Assembly: GCA_946902985.2 (NCBI GenBank)
Contig: OX336389.2
Location: 980,404,482-980,468,481 of the forward strand
Reading direction: 5' to 3'
DNA length: 64,000 nt
Origin: Meconema thalassinum
Taxonomy: Eukaryota; Arthropoda; Insecta; Orthoptera; Tettigoniidae
Shown: positions 55,960-64,000 of the stretch, piece by piece
How the letters are laid out: each line of letters opens with the position of its first letter
Position numbering within the stretch: position 1 is the stretch's first letter
The notes under the pieces: generated by a model
What the model was told of the DNA's origin: nothing
Databases searched by the model: none
What the model saw: only the letters and a program-made list of their open reading frames with translations
Position numbers and translations under genes: made by a program

Positions 55960-57870
55960 CTTATATATTATGAAATATCTACGTCGGGTACATGAAAACA
56001 TATTTGAATACACTGGAAACAATACATGTTAAAACACGTTAAAAAACGCATTAAAATACTGTTAAAAAAAATTAACTGATGTTTGGTGCGCCATTATGTG
56101 ACGATGTTGTCCAGTGGAACGATTGGCCACATGAGGATGTTTGTGAACAGTTTTGTTTTTAACTTTAAGTTGCACTGTGGAAATCATTGCGTCATGTTAA
56201 TAGTGGCTGTTGACACTCAGTATGTTGACACTATGTGACGTAATCTAATGGGTATGTCCCATGTGAAAAGTATGACGGAGGCTTCTTCTAATTTGATAGC
56301 TTAGAAGAGATTCGTATTGTTACAGCCCCAGGGGCCCTACAGCCTCAGGACATTACACCCCCCAAGGGAGAGATGGCTTACGCCAATGAACCCACACACA
56401 CCCACAAGCTGGGCATCTATAAATGCATTTACAACTACTCTACAAGGACGACGCATCTATCATAACATCTGACACCCTCTTCATACCCCAGAAACTACCC
56501 CCAGGCTGGAAATACAGCGAAGCAGTACATTATCTTAACACAGCAAGCAGGCGGCCACTTACCACGGGTGGTTAGCCAACACCTTGCAACACATGCACAC
56601 AATCACACTCGGAGGTATCTGGGACAGCTACAACTGATGAAATACCGAGTCAGCGGTTCCAAAACACATAAGCGGGAGGTCCAATCTAGGCTCAGGGTCT
56701 GTTGCAGCCAGAGGCTATACCCTTCTGTGTCCAGTCGTCGCATCTACCGGTGAGTGTGTTCTCAGATTCCTAAAACATTACAGTTGTAATCCCGTCACCT
56801 CACACCCCAATTATTACATGTTACAAATCACATTGTGTTAAACTATCCCAAAGTAGAGGGACATCATTCATCACCTTACTGATCAAATAAACCATTGATC
56901 AGTACCAGTACACGTTTGTTATCACTGACCTCACTACACTTGTCTTTACATTCTGACTTCCTACCTGACACCTTAATTGCCTGTGACCGCTAATTACATA
57001 AGTGCCTAGTAAGTAAATTCCCATTGTGCTAACCTTGGAGAGCTAGACCGCCAGGCATTACCACGAGCTCAGCAAGTAGGCGCGTGGCTCTCACATAAGT
57101 GTTCACTCAGGACAGCTATTAGCTCCTTCTCAATCGCACAGCCCTTGGGTGCAATTCCACACATTTAGAGATAACCCCCATTTTCCCCACACCCTTATAC
57201 AGACACCCACACTTGCAGTTTCCGCAACTACGTGGAAACTCTCATCTTTTGGACAGCACCCCTAAATTGAACATTTACACCCTTTGTTCGTCCAACCCCT
57301 CACCCCCGGACAGAACAGTATATTCTCCTTGCGCTGAGTCTATCCAAAAAAGAAAAAAACACAAATTAGAATAATTATATTCTAAAATTTAAAATTTAAA
57401 AAAAATATTTAAAAATCCGTAAACCATTATGCTGACTGAATGCAAATTGACTTACGCCCATTGAAAATTGAGAGGAAGGAGAATGGGCCGATGACCATTG
57501 CCTGTCTGTCTATGGAGTTAACTGTGAAAGAAAAATAATTTAACTATATGTATGGAAAATAGAAGCTTCCCGGTGGAAGAAAAATGAAATAAAGAAAAAT
57601 AAATAAAAGAAGAAAGGAAAAATAAATACGGTGAATAAGTACGGTATGAACGACAAAACCGATTCAATTAAGTTACCTGGTTCAATGTGGTCTGTATGGA
57701 GGTCACTGGTAGAATCGCTGTGAAGGCTGTGACTTGTAAGATGTGTGGTCGCGCGGCGGGGAATCGGTAACGCATAAGGGGAAAAGGAGAATGGGGGGGG
57801 GAGGAAGGTCATTAGATCGGGAGGATGACGGAGGCAGCTGGGCTGCTACTGTGTGCCTAAGATGAACATT
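55960..57870. other. Non-coding inserted DNA, partly LTR-like
   Basis: Part of the block inserted in the RTE. From 56318, tgttacagccccaggggccc opens a C-rich stretch (to about 57330) without reading frames. This could be a solo LTR or a non-coding TE, but I found no matching end. The stretch 57400-57530 contains gggccgatgaccattgcc, a possible SINE tail. A poly(G) run is at 57795. Confidence 0.3.
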
Positions 57871-57879
57871 TATGTTCTG

Positions 57880-59505
57880 GGGACAGAATCTATGGTGGTT
57901 TTTTAAATTTGGTTCTAATTATATGGTCTGCTAACTTATCATAAAGAATGTTGGACTCCCAATAAATTTCATTGAGATTTTCTGCTGGGTTGGATCTCTG
58001 GGCTAAATTGATTTCGAACTGTTCCAAGACATTCATTGTAGATCCTTTGTTGTCAAAATGGAGGATGTGTAAATCTTTGTTTATATCTGAAAATTTGTGG
58101 CCGGTTTCCTGCATGTGGCTAGCCATTGCCGAGAATTTTTTATGTTTCGTAGTGTTAACATGCTCAGCGTATCTCATAAAAAAAATGCTTTCCCCGTTTG
58201 ACCTACGTAATTAGCATGACATTGTTGGCATTTCAATTTGTAGACACCTGATCTACTGGATTTGTTACTTCGATTAATTTTTGTGGAGTTGAAGAATATT
58301 TTCTGATTGGTCTTGACTGTTCTAAAGGCTATTTTACAGTCATTTTTCTTGAAAATGTTAGTGATATTGTAGGTTAATTTGTTATGAAATGTAAACAATG
58401 CAAATTTAGATTTGTTTTTACTTTCCGGTTGAAGTTTGGTTGTGGGTTTATTTTTAATTCTGTGGATGATGCTGTCAATATCCTTTTTGCTGAAACCATT
58501 TGCCTGAGCTATTTGGTAAATAATTGAAATTTCAGCTTTGTAATCACTTTCCGAGGGCAGCTCTTTTGTGGGATTCTGGGTGGTGTGAGTCTTTTCTGAT
58601 TATGGTGTTTGGGTTGGCTTCCTGTATATTCGATAATCTAAGCGATTGTTATTTCTCTTTACTGTGATATCTAAATAATTGATGAGATTGTTGTTTTCAG
58701 ATTCTATTGTGAAACTGATGCTATTGTTTTAAATTGTTAAGTTCATCGAGCACGTGGTCCGCTTTTACTTCCGCCTCATCGATTATGATGAACATGTCAT
58801 CGACATACCTGCCCCAGAAAACCAGCCCTTTGACCTTGTTGATGATTTAGTTGTGTTCTAAATCATCCATATAAATGTTGGCAAGAATGTCTGACAAAGA
58901 TTAACCCATTGCCAAACCTTTGGTTTGTGAATAAATTCTATTATTAAACTTAAAATGGTTATTGTCTAGTATGAATTCCAGAATTTCCATGAATTCACTA
59001 ATTTTGACTGTTGATAGTTTACTAAACGTTTTTAAATTGTGTTCAATGATCTTTATTGTTTCTGCGACAGGTAGGCTGGTGTACATGTCCTTTATGTCCA
59101 GAGTGTGCATGGAATGTGAATCTTTTAAGGTTAAATGTCTGGTTGCTTTACAAAAATGAACAGAATTATTAAAACTGCTATTTGCTTTAAATTTAAAATG
59201 TTCTTTAATTAAATTTTGCACGAATTGAGAAGCTTTGTATATAGGACTGCTCCTGTAATTGACTATGGGTCTTATCGGGGTGTTGATTTTGTGTATTTTG
59301 GGTAATGCCCTGAGTGTGGGAATACTTGGATTCATGTTCACCATTTTATCAGATTGTCTATCGTTAAGAATGAAATTGGTGTGTTTTAATAATTGCTTCA
59401 ATTTCCTTTGTGTTGATGTAGTAGGGTCCTTTTTTTTTTTACTGTGAAATTCGGGCTATTGAGGAAATCTTCTGTTTTACTGATGTAAACGTTAAACTAC
59501 AAGCT
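57880..59505 (-). mobile_element. Penelope-like element (RT plus GIY-YIG endonuclease)
   Basis: In minus-strand order: RT with LRALPKIHKINTPIRPIV, LDIKDMYTSLPV (catalytic Asp), YSQTKGLAMG (59401-58901), then in other frames LANIYMDDLEH and WGRYVDDMFIIIDEA (catalytic VDD, about 58750-58830). After a degraded linker comes SGVYKLKCQQCHANYVGQTG at 58174-58398, the GIY-YIG nuclease. It continues with MRYAEHVNTTKH, ASHMQETGHKF and YWESNILYDKLADH at 57890-58177. Penelope-like elements are the only common animal retroelements with this RT/GIY-YIG pair. Stops and frameshifts in the linker and after LAMG make it dead. Confidence 0.85.
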
Positions 59506-60010
59506 TTTTTTTTTTCTTCCTTCACTGTTCCCACCCCAGTACAACTGGTACCCTTTCCTCAGTTCTCTGCGACCTTCTCCTTTCCATCTTGTTTCCGCCA
59601 AGCCCAGTACATCCAGCTTTCTTCTCTCCATCACATCTACAATCTCCTTCACCTTTCCTGTCAGTGTCTGAATGTTTAATGTGCCAATTCGTAGTCCATT
59701 ATCATATCCGGGTCGTTGTTGTTTCCATCCGTCCTTTCCGAGGCTTGTTCCTGTTTTGAAAGCAAATATAAGATCCACTACTGGCTTGCTAGGCCTATCG
59801 TAGCTTCACCAGAGCCCCGTCAGCCGTCACTTTTCAGGGTTCCCATAGGGCCTTCACAGCTACCATAGCGGTCCCGGGGCACACGAAGTCCCCACTGTAC
59901 TTCACCCCTTCAGGCAATCCCCTACTTCATGCCGTTGTCAGTCTCCCACCACGTGGAGGAGGGATTGGGCTTGTGGGAGACAATGATCCACGGATCGACA
60001 ATGATCAATA
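59497..60010 (-). pseudogene. RTE endonuclease N-terminus and 5' UTR
   Basis: The minus-strand frame 59497-59778 encodes LRIGTLNIQTLTGKVKEIVD, MERRKLDVLGLAETRWKGEG (catalytic Glu) and YQLYWGGNSEG, the N-terminal part of RTE ORF2. It is cut at about 59505 by the Penelope-like element; the continuation is at 55580-55950. The interval 59780-60010 resembles the upstream region of the RTE at 24561. Confidence 0.75.
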
Positions 60011-60254
60011 ATCCAATGAAACCTAAATCATTGAGTTAGCTTCATGAATCCTGTCACACACCCTCTAACATCTGTTAAATGCACTGCAGTCATCATGGCT
60101 CCAAATACCTGTGACAGCCTTCCAGCACCTTAGTGGAGTCACACGTAACCTGTGTAGTTGTCGTATGTGCTACACATGCTGGTTACACTAGATGGTATCT
60201 GGTAGCCATTATAGAGTGGCATGACAGGTTTACGATTACAGGCTAAAGAGAATA

Positions 60255-61055
60255 AGGAATGATCAAAAAGTTTCCGTTTGACGGCCGTACAGTCCAGAAT
60301 CGGTATGCTGATCAGGAAAAATCGTTGTGAGCATTGAGGCACTCATCCCACCGATGTACCAGGTTGAAGATCCCCGTGTTATAAAACGCCTTGTCCTGCT
60401 GCATGAAGAAGTCCGTAACCGCCTGCTGCACATCCTCAACCGACAGGAATCGTCGACCCTTCAAGGCCTTTTTTAAGGAATCGAAGGCGTGATAATCACA
60501 TGGGGAGAGATCAGGACTAGAGGGTGGATGCTCTAGTTTCTCCCACTTGAATTGGCGTACCCTCTGCATTACGAACTTTGTGGTATGGGAATGTGCTTTA
60601 TCATGAAGCAGCTCCCCTTGTCTCAGTTTTCCCAGACGTTTCACCTTAATTGCATGCCGTAATTTTTCCTGTGTTGCGCAGTATCATTCCCCAGTGATGG
60701 AGACACCAGGTTCCTTGTAATCAATAAGCAATGGGTACTGGTAATCAAAAAACAGGGTGAGCATCACCTTTCCAGCGGATGGTTGGCACTTGAACTTCTT
60801 GGGATGAGAGGACGATGGACGACACCACTGCATCGTCGACGCTTTCGATTCTAGTTCCCAGTGGTGGCACCAGCTTTCGTCGCCTTCAATAATGCGCTCC
60901 AGGAACGTTTTGCCTTCAACATTGAAAGGCATCAGCTGCTGCAGGCAAACAGCCATCCGGTGTGCTATTTGTTCAGCATTCAATGCCCGAGGTATCCGCT
61001 GGCTGCAGACCTTCCGGTAGCAACGCTCTCAAATGAAAACTTTTTGATCACGCCT
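60255..61055 (-). mobile_element. mariner (DD34D), internally deleted
   Basis: 801 bp with inverted termini aggaatgatcaaaaagttt (60255) and the complement aggcgtgatcaaaaagttt (ending 61055), TA on both sides. The minus-strand transposase parts are LNAEQIAHRMAVCLQQL and IIEGDESWCHHWELES (60684-60983), then LLHDKAHSHTTKFV, PSSPDLSPCDYHAF (60312-60644). The last two Asp are 34 residues apart. The N-terminal HTH half is deleted and one stop separates the frames. It lies 120 bp before a host exon. Confidence 0.85.
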
Positions 61056-61178
61056 TATAAATATGAAAGTTAGAGGCACTTGGCTAAAATTCTGGCTAGG
61101 AATGGTGTAACATTGCAATATCTCCATAGTGTTCTAAACTTCGGTGTTATGTAGCTTATGATGTTTTTTTTTTTGCAG

Positions 61179-61521
61179 AAATCCATTGTGCGCTGGTGAA
61201 ACCTGGGCCTGACCTGGTAATCTGTGATGAGGGTCATCGGATAAAGAACAGCCATGCTTCAATATCTCAAGCTCTGAAACAGATTCGTAGTAAGCGGCGG
61301 GTAGTATTGACTGGTTACCCATTGCAGAATAACTTACTGGAATATTGGTGCATGGTAGATTTTGTACGTCCTAATTACCTTGGAACCAAGGCTGAGTTCT
61401 GCAATATGTTTGAGCGACCTATACAGAATGGACAATGCATCGACAGTACACCTCAAGACATCAGGTTGATGCGATACAGAGCCCATGTGCTACATTCTCT
61501 GCTTGAAGGGTTTGTTCAAAG
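61179..61521 (+). CDS. RAD54L2: RAD54L2/ARIP4-like SNF2 ATPase, exon with motifs II and III
   Basis: 343-bp exon, acceptor ttttgcag ending 61178 after a poly(T), donor gtgagt at 61522, entering in phase 1 and leaving in phase 2. It encodes [16 protein letters not shown] (Walker B in the DEGH form used by ATRX/ARIP4), [20 protein letters not shown] (motif III), [33 protein letters not shown] and [13 protein letters not shown]. This is the most conserved part seen in the window. DEGH and FERPI-NGQ point to ARIP4 or ATRX, and ARIP4 fits the surrounding exons better. Confidence 0.95.
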
Positions 61522-61635
61522 GTGAGTTGGAACAAATTTTTGAATTTCCACACACTATTCAATTTTGATATATTGTGTTATTGCTGTGAAATATGGTATT
61601 TGACGTACTATAACTGTATGAATTATTGTCACTAG

Positions 61636-61801
61636 ACGAAGCCACTCGGTGCTACAAGTTTCCTTGCCGCAGAAAGAGGAATATGTCCTACTTCTCCGGA
61701 TGAACGAGTTTCAACGTAAATTGTACGATACTTTCATGAATGAAGTAGTTCGCACTAAAGCCGTACCAAATCCACTGAAAGCTTTTGCTGTGTGTTGCAA
61801 G
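61636..61801 (+). CDS. RAD54L2: RAD54L2/ARIP4-like SNF2 ATPase, exon after motif III
   Basis: 166-bp exon; the acceptor cactag ends at 61635 and the donor gtaaaa starts at 61802. The first A completes an Arg codon with the AG of the previous exon. It encodes RSHSVLQVSLPQKEEYVLLL, then LYDTFMN and PNPLKAFAVCCK, ending in phase 0. In SNF2 proteins this joins the two RecA lobes; the PNPLKAF-VCCK block is typical of ARIP4. The preceding intron is only 114 bp, unlike the transposon-filled introns upstream. The following 949-bp intron shows nothing of note. Confidence 0.93.
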
Positions 61802-62750
61802 GTAAAATGACACTTTCTCAGTCTTAATATAGTTTTATCATATTTCAATGAGAATACTGCTCACTTGTCTCCATGATAACATCACTGTGCAGAACAGCAA
61901 GACTATTTTTCTCTGCGCATCGGATACAGGCACCCCCTGGTTTACATGACCCCTTGACAAATTGGGTATTCTTACTGTGATGTTACTAGAAGTTGAAGAT
62001 TTAAAACATATTGATATTAGTTTGTCCTATATTAGATTGGTAAAGTTATTCCTTTCTAATTGTCTTCAATGTGTAGTGAAGTCTGGTATTGATGTATCAT
62101 ATAGATTAAATTCTTGCAATATCACTTGCTGATATCATTAATTGGCAAATATTTATATTTATATATTTATTAATATTTATAATCATTGTACCAAGTTCTA
62201 CACCAGTGCAGAGTTTAATTGCTGAAAAAAGGAAACACCAATAAAATAACACTTTTGTCGCCCACATTCCACGGTAGACAAGACCCTTAAAATAAAGATC
62301 AGGTGAAGCATGCCTAGCAGAATGTGAATGTCGTAGTTTATGCTCGGGTAATACTAATCAAACCCATGAACTGGGATTAGTTAAGCTAATTGATCCCTCA
62401 CTTTTAAGCTTTTCTTGAAGTTCAAAATATGGACTCTGTGTGGCCAGCCATGATTTCAGTGATCAGAAAAGCTAACAGCACAGTTCTAAGCAAGTGGAGC
62501 TCTGCCACCTTAACCTACTCGACCTGACCAGAACTAATTAAGTACTAACCAACACAACGGGAACATTCATTGTTCTATATGCTGATCGAGTTCTGACGTC
62601 ACTAGTGTTACGTTAGCTCAAAGGTTCTTGCTTTATTGCTCTGTATATATGCATTATATCTGCTTCCATTGTTTGTTGCAGATATGACAATATAATTTGT
62701 ATTATCTTTTAAATGGTTGTCTTACTGGTTTTGTTACTTCTTAATTACAG

Positions 62751-62963
62751 ATCTGGAATCATCCAGATGTGTTATATTATTTCTTGAAAAAGCGTGCTGG
62801 AGGCGAGGCTGTAGATTTAGATATTGAAGAAGCCACTGGATCAACGTCGTCATTGCCTTCTTCTGTACCTCTATCTGGCAGCGGAACATCTCGAGGTGGT
62901 GGTGCCAAGAGAGGCCGTGGGCGAGGTTCTCGTGGAGGGCACTCGAATAAACGAGACAAAAAG
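62751..62963 (+). CDS. RAD54L2: RAD54L2/ARIP4-like SNF2 ATPase, linker exon with RG-rich tract
   Basis: 71-codon exon, acceptor attacag ending 62750, donor gtaaac at 62964, phase 0 throughout. It starts IWNHPDVLYYFLKK, directly continuing KAFAVCCK, followed by an acidic DLDIEEATG, a Ser-rich stretch and a Gly/Arg tract (GGGAKRGRGRGSRGGHSNKR). The tract is RGG-like and could bind nucleic acid or act as a nuclear signal; that role is inference. In vertebrate ARIP4 a linker of different composition occupies this place. Confidence 0.9.
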
Positions 62964-63604
62964 GTAAACTTTTCTCATTTATTTATTCTCTTTGTATTCA
63001 TATTTATTGGTTTATTATGGTGTTTGAAGCCATTTTTCAGTGTTGCCTTAGTAATCAAAATTTGGTGTTTTTTAGTTGGTCAACACAATTGTACCCGATT
63101 GAGATGGGTTATTGGGCTATTAAATCTATGTCTAAAAGTATTTACAATATGTACACTTACCTAGTTGCAGTAGTAATTAAAATAATGCAACTAGTCAATA
63201 TTTGTTAGTTGTAGTCTGTGATATTTTGTTAAAATTCTGAAAGTTGTGATTGACCTCCAAATTTGCTTGCTTAGTGTGAGTATGTGATTGTTGTTAAATG
63301 GTCGCTTCAGATTGTATTGTCTACTTATCTGGTCGAGTCGTACACAGTTCGGATGAGAGCAGTTGACCTCGTCACAGTCCGCACTGAACTGCTCTGAACC
63401 CTAAGTGATCTGATGATGATCGCTTGACAATCAAAACTGTTCATCCAAGTGTATTTATTAATCTCATGTAAATTTTTTTCAGGATTAGGGAATAACCCAT
63501 CACAAGTGCTTACAATCATGTTGATCGACTGAAAAACATCAAATTTCGTTTATTGGTTTAGTTTAGCACCAGCTCTTACTATACCTTACTTTTTGAATTT
63601 CCAG

Positions 63605-64000
63605 GCATTTGGTCTTCAAAGTGGAACTTCAGGAAACAAGCCTGCTGCAACAATAATTCCAAATAATACAAACTTGGATTCAGACACATCTGGCATTTCA
63701 GTACCACCTAATAACATGAACAGACTTGGCCCTAATTCACATGGTCAAATTTCTGGAATGGGGGGGTCTACATCACAAATGCATAATCAAATACAGCAGC
63801 CACAAAACCAAGGCTTTAATATTATGCACCAGACTCAGAATCAGTCCTATAATGGAAATCAGAACTCATATAACAGCATGTCATATCAGAATCCTGTTCA
63901 AGGTTCAGGTCAAGGTTACAACAGTCAAGGTGGTTATGGTAGTACTAGTTATCAGCATACTTCAGGTGGTACAGCTTTCACAGCCATGGATACTCATGGG
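63605..64000 (+). CDS. RAD54L2: RAD54L2/ARIP4-like ATPase, Q/N/S/G-rich linker exon, runs off the window
   Basis: An open frame of 132 codons from the acceptor ttccag (ending 63604) to the window end, in phase 0 with the previous exon. It has no stop, which is unlikely by chance. It is rich in Gln, Asn, Ser, Gly and Tyr: IQQPQNQGFNIMHQTQNQSY and GQGYNSQGGYGSTSYQ are representative. No folded domain is visible. The second helicase lobe should follow downstream. The preceding intron is 641 bp. Splice acceptance is supported by frame continuity only, as the region is not conserved. Confidence 0.8.

Overview
The window is a piece of a eukaryotic, almost certainly insect, genome. It holds part of one spliced host gene embedded in a dense layer of dead, nested transposable elements. 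The insect assignment is inference. It rests on DD34D mariners, RTE LINEs ending in GAT microsatellites, CR1-type LINEs, a Penelope-like element, tRNA-derived SINEs, AT-rich DNA and standard GT-AG introns. The large repeat-filled introns would suit a polyneopteran (orthopteran, phasmid or cockroach relative), but no sequence here proves that. No bacterial genes, operons, CRISPR arrays, rRNA or functional tRNA genes were seen.

Host gene. Six consecutive plus-strand exons (29588-29812, 46422-46584, 61179-61521, 61636-61801, 62751-62963, 63605-64000+) splice in phase. They encode the middle of an SNF2-family ATPase whose closest recognised relative is RAD54L2/ARIP4. Motif Ia, the DEGH Walker B box and the motif III region are present. 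The Walker A exon lies upstream of the window or was not found, and the second RecA lobe lies downstream. The last two exons encode an RG-rich then Q/N/S/G-rich linker. The first two introns are 16.6 and 14.6 kb and are mostly transposons; the next three are 114, 949 and 641 bp.

Repeat layout. 0.4-1.1 kb: RTE 3' fragment. 1.2-2.4 kb: mariner. 2.4-10.1 kb: a hAT-like element (A) holding a DUF4371/ZMYM1-like hAT, which itself holds an RTE and another LINE. 10.2-16.3 kb: a minus-strand CR1 LINE split by an RTE insertion (16-bp target duplication), partly tandemly duplicated. 16.3-20.4 kb: mariner end, SINE remnants, a pogo/Tigger transposase remnant. 20.5-24.9 kb: an RTE split by a tandem dimer repeat. 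25.4-26.7 kb: unclassified repeat. 26.7-29.4 kb: near full-length RTE with a foldback 5' end. Intron 1 (29.8-46.4 kb): a SINE, a 54-bp retro-insertion, hAT element C, an old LINE split by about 2.4 kb, hAT element D with an ~80-bp repeat array, and hAT element B. Intron 2 (46.6-61.2 kb): hAT remnants, a long CR1 LINE (PHD finger plus SGNH-esterase ORF1) holding a hAT/pogo/inverted-repeat nest, an RTE split by a 3.5-kb block with a Penelope-like element (GIY-YIG), and a deleted mariner.

Nothing here looks like a new biological system. The features most worth a second look are the deep TE nests with readable target duplications, the ~80-bp repeat arrays shared by several hAT-like elements, the 2.27-kb tandem duplication at 10.25-14.37 kb, and the Q/N-rich insertion in the RAD54L2-like ATPase.
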